Positions 55,272 to 63,486 of a stretch of 64,000 bases of DNA are shown here, piece after piece. The notes beneath the pieces were generated by a model. It made no database searches. It was not told the DNA's origin and worked only from the letters and a program-made list of their open reading frames with translations. Location of the stretch: the NCBI GenBank assembly GCA_017303655.1, contig JAFLCE010000002.1:99707-163706 (forward strand), read 5' to 3'. Position numbers and translations under genes: made by a program. Source of the DNA: Anaerolineae bacterium. Its GTDB lineage: Bacteria; Chloroflexota; Anaerolineae; Anaerolineales; Villigracilaceae. How positions within the stretch are numbered: the first letter of the stretch is position 1; every line of letters starts with the position of its first letter.

Positions 55272-56243
55272 CTACGGTGTGAGAATATCCTTCGCCCAGT
55301 CACGTTCGGCTTTGTACCATTCGATTAGGTTGCCAATGCCTTCGCGTAAGTTGACTTGCGGATTCCAACCCAGCACTTCACGTGCTTTGGTCACATCTGC
55401 CTGGTTCATGAACATGTCTGCCAAATTAGGTGGACCATACTGAACGTTCGCTTTTTTGCCGGTCAGGTCTTCCACCAAAGTAACCAACTCGTTGATCGAG
55501 ATCACTTCGTGCCCACCAAGGTTGATGACTTCATAACCAAGTGGCTTGAGTGCAGCAATGGTGCCACGGGCAATGTCATCTACATAAGTGAAGCCGCGTG
55601 ACTGATTTCCGTCTCCGTTAATGCGGATCGGCTCACCTTCCATGATCCACTTTACAAAGCGGAAGATGGCGAGGTCAGGTCGCCCCGCAGGTCCATACAC
55701 CGTAAAGTAGCGGACGACTGTCGCATCGATGCCAAACAAATGATGATAGGAATGAACCAGCGCCTCCGCTCCCTTTTTGCTGGCGGCATACGGCTGCATC
55801 GGTTCGCTACTGGATGCGGTTTCGGGCGTCGGATATTGTGGATTCTCACCATAAATGCTGGAGGTGGAAGCCATAACGATCTTTTTACAGCCATATTGGC
55901 GGCACACTTCCAGCATGTTCAAGGTGCCGGTCACATTCGATTCGAGAAAGACCCAGGGATTCTCCACACTGTAGCGTACACCGGCACGGGCGGCAAGGTG
56001 AATGACTCCGTCGAGCTTCTCATCTTTGAACAGCTCAATACAGGACTTCTCCGAAATATCATGACGGTGGAATTTAAATCCTGGCAGCGCCTGCAATTTC
56101 TTCAGGCGATACTCCTTCATGCGTGGGTCATAGGCATCGTTGACATTATCAATACCGACGACCGTATGTCCCTGCCCAAGCAAGACATGTGAAGTGTGCG
56201 AGCCGATAAACCCAGCAGCTCCCGTAACCAGATAATGTGCCAT
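55272..56243 (-). CDS. NAD-dependent sugar-nucleotide epimerase (UDP-glucuronate 4-epimerase-like)
   Basis: A 323-residue extended SDR with VTGAAGFIGSH (5-15), a STSSIYG active-site strand and YAASK. The GVRYSVENPWVF segment is typical of UDP-glucuronate 4-epimerases and related UDP-sugar epimerases. It has an AGAGGA ribosome-binding site. It sits next to the WbpA-type dehydrogenase and could convert a UDP-uronic acid. The substrate is not proven; other C4 epimerase roles are possible. Confidence 0.87.
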   Translation of the reverse strand: MAHYLVTGAAGFIGSHTSHVLLGQGHTVVGIDNVNDAYDPRMKEYRLKKLQALPGFKFHRHDISEKSCIELFKDEKLDGVIHLAARAGVRYSVENPWVFLESNVTGTLNMLEVCRQYGCKKIVMASTSSIYGENPQYPTPETASSSEPMQPYAASKKGAEALVHSYHHLFGIDATVVRYFTVYGPAGRPDLAIFRFVKWIMEGEPIRINGDGNQSRGFTYVDDIARGTIAALKPLGYEVINLGGHEVISINELVTLVEDLTGKKANVQYGPPNLADMFMNQADVTKAREVLGWNPQVNLREGIGNLIEWYKAERDWAKDILTP

Positions 56244-56265
56244 AATTTTCCTCTATAAAATGAAA

Positions 56266-56306
56266 TACGCATCATCAAGAATAGTTATTATTCTTGATGA
56301 TGCGTA
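56266..56306 (-). terminator. probable terminator after the WbpA-type dehydrogenase
   Basis: An 18-base-pair stem (56266-56283 with 56289-56306) and a five-base loop lie in the gap between the dehydrogenase stop and the epimerase start. On the minus strand the following bases are TTTCATTTT, a broken T-tract. The stem is AT-rich, so its strength is moderate. Confidence 0.6.
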
Positions 56307-56311
56307 AAAAA

Positions 56312-57631
56312 TTAAAGTCGTTCGACGTTCTCGAACTTACCCATCTTGCCGGTGGCGTTACGGGTATCAAAGACAAATTTCGCCGCACCAATAATCTCGG
56401 TGTAGTTATATTCCTTGTGATTGGTAACCACCAGCACCGCATCTGCTTCTTTGACGGCTTTCATCATATCCTTGACACTATCCATTTGCCAGCCATCATG
56501 CTCATGATGAATATGCGGAATATACGGGTCGTGATATTTTACGTTCCCCCCCTTATTCTTAAGCAGACCGATCACATCTAAAGCCGGTGATTCGCGCACA
56601 TCATCAATATCCGGTTTGTATGCCACCCCAAGCACCAGAATGTTCGAGCCTTTGATGGTCTTGCCCAGATCATTCATGGACTCCATCAGGCGGCTGACCA
56701 CATAGCGTGGCATATTGGTATTGATCTCAGATGCCAACTCAATGAAACGCGCATTGTAGTTAAGCGACTTCATCTTCCACGAAAGATACAGCGGGTCGAT
56801 CGGAATGCAGTGACCACCCAAACCGGGACCAGGTGTGAATTTCATAAAACCGAAGGGCTTGCTCGCCGCAGCATCGATGACTTCCCAAACATCCACACCG
56901 AGGCGTTCACACATGATCGCCAATTCATTGACCATACCGATGTTGATCATGCGAAAAGTGTTTTCCAACAGTTTTGCCATCTCTGCGGCTTCTGCTGTCG
57001 AGACTTGATGAATCGTTTTGATCGCGCCTTCATACCATACGGTTGCAACTTCACCACAGGCAGCCGTAATGCCGCCCATTACTTTGGGCGTGTTGATGGT
57101 CGTCCAATCTTCACGACCCGGATCTACACGTTCGGGCGAGAATGCCAGGAACCAATCTTCTCCCACAGTCAATCCATGTTCCGTACCAAGTTTGGGTAAC
57201 AACAGTTCGCGTGTTGTTCCAGGATAGGTGGTGGATTCCAACACAACCACCATGCCCTTGTGCATATACTTATTCAACTCTTCAATGGCAGAGATGATGT
57301 ATGACATATCCGGGTCACCGGTTTGGCGCAAAGGCGTAGGCACACAAATGCTGACGGCATCCATATCCTTCAACACAGAGAAATCTGTGGTGGAGGTCAG
57401 CTTCCCAGACTTAACCAGGGCTGCCACTTTATCCGTATGCACATCGGGGATATAAGACTTGCCCTCTTTCAACGCATCAATCTTGCGTTTATCAGGGTCT
57501 ACACCGGTGATCGAAAACCCGGCCTCACCAAACACAACCGCCAATGGCAAACCTACATAGCCCAAGCCAAGAATGGCGATCTTTGCGGATTTATCCCGCA
57601 GCTTCTTAATCAAAATTTCCTTTGTTGTCAT
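56312..57631 (-). CDS. wbpA: nucleotide-sugar dehydrogenase (UDP-N-acetylglucosamine 6-dehydrogenase, WbpA-like)
   Basis: A 439-residue NAD-dependent enzyme that oxidises the C6 alcohol of a UDP-sugar to a carboxylate. It has ILGLGYVGLPLA (20-31), K220 in AEMAKLLEN, and the catalytic Cys275 in GGHCIPIDP. The SWKMKS and FIELASEIN segments resemble WbpA more than Ugd. I chose ATG 57631 with AGAGG nine bases upstream. It would start the route to the 2,3-diamino-uronic acids made by the Gfo/Idh, aminotransferase and acyltransferase genes. Confidence 0.9.
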   Translation of the reverse strand: MTTKEILIKKLRDKSAKIAILGLGYVGLPLAVVFGEAGFSITGVDPDKRKIDALKEGKSYIPDVHTDKVAALVKSGKLTSTTDFSVLKDMDAVSICVPTPLRQTGDPDMSYIISAIEELNKYMHKGMVVVLESTTYPGTTRELLLPKLGTEHGLTVGEDWFLAFSPERVDPGREDWTTINTPKVMGGITAACGEVATVWYEGAIKTIHQVSTAEAAEMAKLLENTFRMINIGMVNELAIMCERLGVDVWEVIDAAASKPFGFMKFTPGPGLGGHCIPIDPLYLSWKMKSLNYNARFIELASEINTNMPRYVVSRLMESMNDLGKTIKGSNILVLGVAYKPDIDDVRESPALDVIGLLKNKGGNVKYHDPYIPHIHHEHDGWQMDSVKDMMKAVKEADAVLVVTNHKEYNYTEIIGAAKFVFDTRNATGKMGKFENVERL

Positions 57632-57663
57632 TTTACAAATCCTCTCGGAGCATTCTCCTGCTC

Positions 57664-58308
57664 TCAAAATAAACTGAGTTGTTGCGGTTTCTCAGATTGC
57701 TGAGGAACCATTATCTTTTTCTTTTCCACTAACGGACGACCCAGTGCCGCGCGGGCTTCATTCAATTGCTCTGGCAGCTTGGCAAAATCTGCCAGGATCG
57801 CCGGGCGCAAGGCGGGTTGATGAAGAGCCGCCGCAGGGTGATACATGGGGATGACGAACTTGCCATCAATATGATGCAACTGCCCATGAATGGACGTGAT
57901 CTTCGCGCCTGGTACATATCTACCCATCGAAATGCGACCCAACGTCACAATGATACTCGGATTTATCGCCTCGATCTGCCCTTCCAGATACACATTACAG
58001 GCTTGTAATTCATCGGGTTGTGGGTCGCGGTTGGCGGGCGGACGGCACTTGACTACATTTGCAATGAACACATCGGCACGTGTTAGCCCGGCTTGTTCGA
58101 GTAATTGATCTAAAAATTTTCCCGAAGCCCCCACGAACGGACGTCCCTGCTCGTTCTCATGGAAGCCCGGTCCTTCGCCAATGAACATGATCTCCGCATC
58201 CGCCGGACCATCCCCCGTCACTGCCTTCTTACGCGACTCGTGCAGAGCACACTTCGTGCAAACAGAAATCTCACGAGCAATTCGGTCAAGGGTCTCGGCG
58301 GCAGACAT
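57664..58308 (-). CDS. uracil-DNA glycosylase, family 4 type
   Basis: A 214-residue DNA-repair enzyme that removes uracil. Four cysteines for a 4Fe-4S cluster are C17, C20, C88 and C104; the active site motif is GEGPGFHE, and the second motif is MYHPAAALHQP. The start follows rimI by zero bases with GGAG upstream. Such glycosylases are common next to tsaB and rimI-type genes. Confidence 0.93.
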   Translation of the reverse strand: MSAAETLDRIAREISVCTKCALHESRKKAVTGDGPADAEIMFIGEGPGFHENEQGRPFVGASGKFLDQLLEQAGLTRADVFIANVVKCRPPANRDPQPDELQACNVYLEGQIEAINPSIIVTLGRISMGRYVPGAKITSIHGQLHHIDGKFVIPMYHPAAALHQPALRPAILADFAKLPEQLNEARAALGRPLVEKKKIMVPQQSEKPQQLSLF

Positions 58309-58809
58309 TCAATCTCCTTCGATGCCTGCCAGGTCATTCAACGTCATCAGGATGGCATCTTCATTATTATCTTTGTAATATTCTTTCCGTCGTCCATCTT
58401 CCACGAAACCCAGGCTGCGATACATTGCTAATGCCACAGTATTGCTCTCGCGTACTTCCAAAAATGCGCGGATCACGCCTTCATCTCTAGCAGCGCGAAG
58501 GGCATGTACCAACATCTTTTTTCCAATACCCCTCCCACGAAAATCTGGGTGCGTCGCGATCGTGGCAACATGCAATTCATCTACGATCAACCAATTCACC
58601 AGCATGGCTGCCACCTGTCCATCGCACTCCACCACCCAACTGCGGGAAGTGAAGTTCTCTTTTATTTCATAATGGAACGAACGTGCGGGCCAGGGCAGGG
58701 AAAACGAAATCTGGTCAATCGCAATGACATGGTCCAGATCGGCTTCGATCATCTTTCGAATCAACAAACCAGACGAGTCTTGTTGGGAAGGCGGTTGATT
58801 TGAATTCAT
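58309..58809 (-). CDS. rimI: ribosomal-protein-alanine N-acetyltransferase family (RimI-like)
   Basis: A 166-residue GNAT acetyltransferase with the acetyl-CoA motif RGRGIGKKML and the ALAMYRSLGF helix. The start at ATG 58809 removes 31 residues of an upstream frame that overlaps the tsaB end region. It follows tsaB by 25 bases; the tsaB-rimI pair is widespread in bacteria. It probably acetylates S18 or another protein N-terminus. Confidence 0.9.
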   Translation of the reverse strand: MNSNQPPSQQDSSGLLIRKMIEADLDHVIAIDQISFSLPWPARSFHYEIKENFTSRSWVVECDGQVAAMLVNWLIVDELHVATIATHPDFRGRGIGKKMLVHALRAARDEGVIRAFLEVRESNTVALAMYRSLGFVEDGRRKEYYKDNNEDAILMTLNDLAGIEGD

Positions 58810-58834
58810 GCTTGTGAAAGAGTAAGATCTAAAA

Positions 58835-59500
58835 TTATTGAATTGGCGTTCCCGCCACATGCAAATAAATTGGTGCGAGCGTGGCAGCATCGTCAACATC
58901 ATTATCCTGCCAGCGCTTCCATGCCAGTTCTGCCAAAACAGCCGGTCGCCGTACGCATAAAACCGGCGATGCCAACTGCACTTTTTTTATTTTCGAGATC
59001 TTCTTTCTCTCGTCGGATGTTAACTCACCCGCCATAAGAGTCGGACTCTCAATCTCGTTCAACAACTCGTCCAATGTTCCGCTTCGTACCCCGCCTTCTG
59101 CCTGCCACTCTTTCTTGTCGCTTTTATACACACTGTAAGCGACTCGCGTTCGCCCGGCTTGCAAGACTGCTACCAGCGGTTGCTTCGCCAGAGGCTGTGC
59201 GGCTGCAATCACGTCCAACGTGGGAATACCCATCACCGGCAAACTGCGAGCAAGGGCAATGCCTTTTATTAAAGACAAGCCCACTCGCAAACTCGTGAAT
59301 GACCCGGGACCAATGGCAACGCCCAAAGCGTTGACCGAAGCCATGGTCACGCCACACCGTTTCAAAAGTCCAGAAAGAGCCGGGGTAAGTTCTGTGGTGT
59401 GATGTTGCCCGGTCGTCCACATCATCTCGCCGAGCACATTATCGCCATCATACAAAGCCAAGCCGACCAGTGAGGTGGAGGTATCCACTGCTAAAAGCAT
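58835..59500 (-). CDS. tsaB: tRNA threonylcarbamoyladenosine biosynthesis protein TsaB
   Basis: A 221-residue ASKHA-fold protein with LAVDTSTSLVGLAL at the N-terminus and GVAIGPGSFTSLRVGL (61-76), typical of TsaB, which supports TsaD in making t6A at position 37 of tRNAs. It starts two bases after the tsaE stop, with GGGAGG in the tsaE end. TsaD is not in the window. Confidence 0.94.
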   Translation of the reverse strand: MLLAVDTSTSLVGLALYDGDNVLGEMMWTTGQHHTTELTPALSGLLKRCGVTMASVNALGVAIGPGSFTSLRVGLSLIKGIALARSLPVMGIPTLDVIAAAQPLAKQPLVAVLQAGRTRVAYSVYKSDKKEWQAEGGVRSGTLDELLNEIESPTLMAGELTSDERKKISKIKKVQLASPVLCVRRPAVLAELAWKRWQDNDVDDAATLAPIYLHVAGTPIQ

Positions 59501-59502
59501 CG

Positions 59503-59997
59503 TTAGCCTCCCACCATGGACTGGCGAATGGAATCGATCAGGTTGTCATAGTGCTTGCCATGGGCGTGAAAATTCATCTGACGGTGTTCTTCCGAAATAT
59601 GTTCAAGGCGAATGTGTAAATGTTCTTTGGGAATGAGATCACCAAGCCGCTCAGGCCACTCGATGATGAGAGCGCCTTCAGCGAGCATAGAGTCTAGGTC
59701 GAGTTCCTCAGCTTCGGGCACGGAGTCGAGCCGGTAGGCATCCATGTGAAAAAGCTTGGAACCATCGGCGCGGCGATATTGGTTGACTAAGATAAAGGTA
59801 GGGCTGGAGACCGAATCGAGCGAGCCCCAACCTTGGGCAAGTCCTTGGGTAAAGGTGGTCTTGCCCGCGCCGAGATTACCCTGCAAACAGATGATATCGC
59901 CAGGCTTAAGCAAACCACCCAAGCGCAAACCGATCCGCCGGGTTTGTTCGGGGCTGCGACTAAAGAATTCCAACATGTGGGCATCAAGGATGGGCAT
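59503..59997 (-). CDS. tsaE: tRNA threonylcarbamoyladenosine biosynthesis ATPase TsaE
   Basis: A 164-residue ATPase with the P-loop GNLGAGKTTF, SSPTFILVNQY and IIEWPERL of TsaE. The ATG at 59997 is preferred because TATAAT lies nine bases before it; ATG 60030 with a weak AGG site is the alternative, and even TTG 60048 is in frame. It is followed immediately by tsaB and rimI. The upstream neighbour is a glycosyltransferase, so the housekeeping genes are embedded at the edge of the glycan region. Confidence 0.92.
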   Translation of the reverse strand: MPILDAHMLEFFSRSPEQTRRIGLRLGGLLKPGDIICLQGNLGAGKTTFTQGLAQGWGSLDSVSSPTFILVNQYRRADGSKLFHMDAYRLDSVPEAEELDLDSMLAEGALIIEWPERLGDLIPKEHLHIRLEHISEEHRQMNFHAHGKHYDNLIDSIRQSMVGG

Positions 59998-60006
59998 CGG
60001 CTGGGA

Positions 60007-60012
60007 ATTATA
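60007..60012 (-). promoter_or_regulatory. -10 box just before tsaE
   Basis: TATAAT on the minus strand with a nine-base spacer to the ATG at 59997. It is consistent with a near-leaderless tsaE message. The -35 side has no strong hexamer. The same box style recurs at 50221, 55205 and 61625. Confidence 0.4.
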
Positions 60013-60057
60013 CCTCTCCGCTTTGTTCATGAGACCTGCTGGATGCAAACAGACAGG

Positions 60058-61365
60058 CTATCCCTTCTTTTTGCGCCCGGGCAACATCTTGCCGATCTCT
60101 GTGCGGATGGCGCGATTAATTCTTGTGGGAATACGATTGATATTTTGCGGGATCATGCGCTGGAAGAAATTTCCGCGCCAGTTCTGCAGAATGGCTTCCA
60201 TGTAAAGCTTTTCCAGCGATTTCACTTGTGTCTCAATAGAATATTTTTGGCTTAGCTCAATGGAATGATTGCTGAAACGCTTTAATCGCTCACGGTCTGG
60301 GAGCAAGTCGGCAAGGACATCCGCATATTTTTTTACATCAAGCGGAACAGCATAGCCGTTCATGCCATCTTCAAGCATGCCTTCAAAGGCTTCATCTTGT
60401 ACGGCGACCATGGGTAAGCCCGAGGCAATGGCTTCGATGACCGAGATGGGATGCACTTCAGTTGTGGATGCCGAAAGGAAGACACTGGCATCGTGGAAAA
60501 TATCGGGCAGGTCGGCGCGGTTGACCATCCCTAAAAAGTGGATGCGCTCTTTGGCGCGTGTGGCGTTCGCTTTTGCTTCGACACTTTTACGCGCACCACC
60601 ATCTCCGGCAAAGACTAAATGGGCATTGGGGACTCTTTCAGAAAGCAGGTCGAAGGCTTCCACGATAAATTCGAGGCGTTTCTCCGGGTCCATGCGCCCA
60701 ACGGTAAGCATGATCGGCGCATCAGGACTCAGCCCCAGTTGCTTTCGCAGGGCGCCGGGGTTCTTCACTGCCTTAAACATGCTCAGGTCAATGCCGTTTG
60801 GGATGACCGTGATCGGTTGTTTCACTTTTTGAAGCAACAATAAACGCTGGAATTTCGGCGAAGGCACTACGACTTGGTCTCCCAAATTAGTAGTGGCTTT
60901 GCTGAACCAGCCAGCCGCCTGTTTGATGAGCCCCGTGCCGCCAATGAATTTGACGTAATGAGTGTAATCTGTGATGGAGGTGTGATAGGTATAGATCAGT
61001 GGCAAGCGTTTGGTGGATGCTGTGAGATAGGCTAACAAGCCCACGCTGGCTGGGCTGTGTGCATGCAGTACGTCGAAATGTTTTCTGGTGAGTTTCCATG
61101 TAGAGCGCGGCGTTCCCAAGACTGCCGCATAAAGCGGCGGGTTATTCAAATACTTGAGCGACGGCAAGCGCATCACATTCGGTTCATTATCTTTGTAGCC
61201 AGGGAAATTCGGCGCAAAGATGGTGACCTGATGTCCACGTTTTTTCAATCCCTCCGAGATCATTTGCAATGAAACCGAGACGCCGTTCACTTGTGGGGCG
61301 TAGGTGTCGGTGAATAAGCCAATGCGAAGCGAGCCAATAGGGAGTTCTGTATCGTTTGATTCCAT
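60058..61365 (-). CDS. glycosyltransferase family 4
   Basis: A 435-residue GT-B enzyme with GLFTDTYAPQVNGVS (17-31), VGRMDPEKRLEFIVEAF and an E-x7-E in EVHPISVIE. It resembles the alpha-mannosyl/glucosyltransferases that build glycolipids in many Gram-positive and Chloroflexota genomes. A good AAGGAG ribosome-binding site is present. It sits between housekeeping genes and need not belong to the polysaccharide locus; a membrane glycolipid role is possible. Confidence 0.92.
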   Translation of the reverse strand: MESNDTELPIGSLRIGLFTDTYAPQVNGVSVSLQMISEGLKKRGHQVTIFAPNFPGYKDNEPNVMRLPSLKYLNNPPLYAAVLGTPRSTWKLTRKHFDVLHAHSPASVGLLAYLTASTKRLPLIYTYHTSITDYTHYVKFIGGTGLIKQAAGWFSKATTNLGDQVVVPSPKFQRLLLLQKVKQPITVIPNGIDLSMFKAVKNPGALRKQLGLSPDAPIMLTVGRMDPEKRLEFIVEAFDLLSERVPNAHLVFAGDGGARKSVEAKANATRAKERIHFLGMVNRADLPDIFHDASVFLSASTTEVHPISVIEAIASGLPMVAVQDEAFEGMLEDGMNGYAVPLDVKKYADVLADLLPDRERLKRFSNHSIELSQKYSIETQVKSLEKLYMEAILQNWRGNFFQRMIPQNINRIPTRINRAIRTEIGKMLPGRKKKG

Positions 61366-61374
61366 ATATTCTCC

Positions 61375-61617
61375 TTACAATGTACCCGAATGATCTTTGT
61401 TTTCAATAGAGTCTGGTGCTTTATCCCGTTCCTGTTGTGTCAGATTAACTTTCATGCGCTTTGTCAATTCGCGGCGGGTGAGCATGACACGATGCTGGCA
61501 GCCTTTGCATTCCAAACCAATATCCGCGCCAAGGCGAATGACCTTCCACTCATACGAGCCGCATGGATGCGGTTTGCGCAAGCGCAATTGATCGTTCATT
61601 TGCAGATCAGGAAGCAT
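61375..61617 (-). CDS. DUF951-type small Cys protein
   Basis: An 80-residue protein whose core (residues 3-58) matches the DUF951 pattern: LRLRKPHPCGSYEW, then LECKGC, then a helix RELTKRMK. C19, C37 and C40 may bind a metal. The ATG at 61617 stands seven bases behind TATAAT; the long upstream frame to 61824 crosses the promoter region and the plus-strand gene. Function is unknown. Confidence 0.85.
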   Translation of the reverse strand: MLPDLQMNDQLRLRKPHPCGSYEWKVIRLGADIGLECKGCQHRVMLTRRELTKRMKVNLTQQERDKAPDSIENKDHSGTL

Positions 61618-61624
61618 GGGGGAA

Positions 61625-61630
61625 ATTATA
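61625..61630 (-). promoter_or_regulatory. leaderless -10 box for the DUF951 gene
   Basis: A perfect TATAAT on the minus strand is followed after seven bases by the ATG at 61617, with no Shine-Dalgarno. The transcript should begin at the start codon. It lies in the 184-base divergent gap before the metallo-hydrolase gene. Confidence 0.5.
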
Positions 61631-61750
61631 CCGCCGCGCTTCGGGCTGACGATAGACGATGGACCATTGACGGTGGAAAACATACATGGTCTATCGTCCA
61701 CGGTCGCGAAGCATGGGAAATAGTTCTCACCTGCCAAGAGAACACTTTCC

Positions 61751-61778
61751 TTGAAGGAAATGCCATTCCGAACATAAT
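61751..61778 (+). promoter_or_regulatory. candidate promoter of the metallo-hydrolase gene
   Basis: TTGAAG at 61751-61756 and CATAAT at 61773-61778 are separated by 16 bases, giving a usable sigma70-like promoter. The -35 lies inside a TTCCTT-G-AAGGAA palindrome (61747-61759). A GGAGG ribosome-binding site follows before the ATG at 61802. Confidence 0.4.
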
Positions 61779-61801
61779 AGTGACTGTAAACGGAGGCAGA
61801 C

Positions 61802-62740
61802 ATGAACAAAGATTTCACAGTCAAATTCTGGGGCGTGCGTGGAAGTTACCCGACACCGGGCGCGAACACCGTCAAATATGGCGGGAACACGGCTTGCGTT
61901 GAAGTCAACGCGGGCGGACGCACCATCATCCTCGACGCAGGCACGGGCATCATTCCGCTTGGGCACGAGTTGGTGAAAAAGCAAAATCTTGAAATCCTGC
62001 TTCTGTTCAGTCACTTGCATCACGACCACACGCAGGGATTTCCGTTCTTCGTGCCTGCTTATTTGCCGAAAGCCAAACTGCACATCTATGGTCCCGGCGG
62101 CACGGCAGAGACGGTGAAGCATGTGTTGGAACATAATCAATCTTCGGATACGTTCCCGATTTCTTTGCGTGACATGGCATCGAACAAGGACATTCAATCG
62201 TTGCGCGAGTCGCAGGTCATTGTTTGGGATGAGGATGGGGTTCGGGTTGTTGAATCAATTTCAAATCCGAGTCCTGAGGCGGTGGTCATCCGCATTCATA
62301 GATCACATGCGCATCCCGGCGGCGTGTATCACTATCGCATCACGTATCAGGGCAAGTCTGTTGTGTATGCCACTGACACGGAAGGCTATGTGGGCATGGA
62401 TCGCAAGTTAATCAATTTCGCGCGCGATACCGACGTGCTGATTCACGACGCACAATATTCAGACGAGCATTATTACGGAAGTCTCGCGGGATTTCCTTCG
62501 ACCCAGGGATATGGTCACTCGACCGCAACGATGGCGGGACAAGTTGCCGCCTCTGCCGAAACGGGACAGTTGATTCTGTTCCATCACGACCCATCCTACG
62601 CTGACGATTGGGTGGCGGCGCAAGAATTCACCGCGAAGAATATTTTTCCAGATGCGCAGGCGGCGTATGAAGGCATGACCCTCACCCTCTCCCAAAGGGA
62701 GAGGGGACTGGAAGGAGTAAAATATGTTACGTATGACTGA
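61802..62740 (+). CDS. metallo-beta-lactamase-fold hydrolase
   Basis: A 312-residue MBL protein with the metal ligand motif HLHHDH at 71-76 (H71, H73, D75, H76), VRGSYPTPG near the N-terminus and FHHDPSYADD near the C-terminus, similar to phosphodiesterase-like MBL enzymes. A GGAGG site stands five bases upstream. The last 25 codons contain a CCCTCTCCC/GGGAGAGGG palindrome that looks inserted. It overlaps the Crp-type gene by 17 bases. Its substrate is unknown; a nucleotide is possible because of that partner. Confidence 0.9.
   Translation: MNKDFTVKFWGVRGSYPTPGANTVKYGGNTACVEVNAGGRTIILDAGTGIIPLGHELVKKQNLEILLLFSHLHHDHTQGFPFFVPAYLPKAKLHIYGPGGTAETVKHVLEHNQSSDTFPISLRDMASNKDIQSLRESQVIVWDEDGVRVVESISNPSPEAVVIRIHRSHAHPGGVYHYRITYQGKSVVYATDTEGYVGMDRKLINFARDTDVLIHDAQYSDEHYYGSLAGFPSTQGYGHSTATMAGQVAASAETGQLILFHHDPSYADDWVAAQEFTAKNIFPDAQAAYEGMTLTLSQRERGLEGVKYVTYD
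62685..62705. repeat. REP-like palindrome inside the 3' end of the metallo-hydrolase gene
   Basis: CCCTCTCCC at 62685-62693 and GGGAGAGGG at 62697-62705 form a perfect nine-base-pair stem with an AAA loop. This sequence type is a common dispersed REP-like element, normally between genes. Here it is translated into the last residues of the hydrolase (LTLSQRERGLEG). Confidence 0.65.
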
Positions 62741-63431
62741 ACTTAAGAAAGACGATACCCGCAACCTCCTTTCGGACATCAAACTGTTCGAAGGTCTAAC
62801 CCCGGTTCAAATGGATTGGGTGGCGCATCGTGCACATCGGCGTGTGTTCCCGACCGGCAAGAATGTGATGCTGGTTGAGCAACCAGGCGAAGCGGTTTAC
62901 ATCATCCTGCATGGGACGGTGAAAGTGTATACCGAGCAGGGCGGACGCGATGCGATCTTGTCGATATTGGGCAGCGGTGACCTCATCGGCGAAATGAGCC
63001 TGATCGATAGTGTGGGACGTTCTGCCAGTGTAGTCACGCTCGAAGACTCACTGATGTTGTGGATGGACAAGACCACCTTCAATTACATGCTCGATAACTT
63101 CCCGCCGATTGCGCGAAACCTAGTAAAAATTCTTTCAGCAAGAGTAAGGCTTTCTGACCAAATGATTCAATCGCTCGCCACACTCGATGTGAATGGACGG
63201 GTGGCACGTCAACTGCTGGCTTTCGCGGAGCGGTATTATCAAGAAGTGGACGGCGGCATTCGCATCCGTATTGCGTTGACGCAAAGCGACATTGCCGACC
63301 TTGTGGGAGCCTCACGCAAGCGCGTGAATCAGGCAATGGTCTTTTTCAAGGAGCAAGGTCTGGCAACGACCGATGCCGATGGTCGTATTCTTATTCAGGA
63401 TAAACAAGGGTTGGCGAAGTTTTGTAGTTAG
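62724..63431 (+). CDS. Crp/Fnr family transcriptional regulator
   Basis: A 235-residue regulator. The N-terminal cyclic-nucleotide-binding fold contains the phosphate cassette IGEMSLIDSVGRSASV with E90, R99 and S100, as in cAMP-binding members. The C-terminal winged helix carries TQSDIADLVGASRKRVNQAM (186-205). It lacks the Fnr cysteines. AGGAG is six bases before the ATG, inside the preceding gene, so the two are translationally coupled. A cAMP-like ligand is plausible. Confidence 0.93.
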   Translation: MLRMTELKKDDTRNLLSDIKLFEGLTPVQMDWVAHRAHRRVFPTGKNVMLVEQPGEAVYIILHGTVKVYTEQGGRDAILSILGSGDLIGEMSLIDSVGRSASVVTLEDSLMLWMDKTTFNYMLDNFPPIARNLVKILSARVRLSDQMIQSLATLDVNGRVARQLLAFAERYYQEVDGGIRIRIALTQSDIADLVGASRKRVNQAMVFFKEQGLATTDADGRILIQDKQGLAKFCS

Positions 63432-63486
63432 GTGGAGGGTAGTTCACGGTAAATTGGCAGTGTAATGGCTTTGATATAAATGTGTA

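Larger units (their letters stand above)
61618..61801. other. divergent intergenic region with imperfect inverted repeat
   Basis: This 184-base gap separates the DUF951 gene from the plus-strand metallo-hydrolase. Besides the promoter boxes, GACGATGGACCAT at 61655-61667 and ATGGTCTATCGTC at 61686-61698 are complementary at 12 of 13 positions around an 18-base loop. It may be a short dispersed repeat or a regulatory stem. No gene is seen. Confidence 0.45.

Noticed and set aside
61655-61698. Inverted repeat in the divergent gap as a regulator binding site
   Set aside because: The 18-base loop and imperfect match fit a dispersed repeat as well as a regulatory site; kept only as a low-confidence region note.
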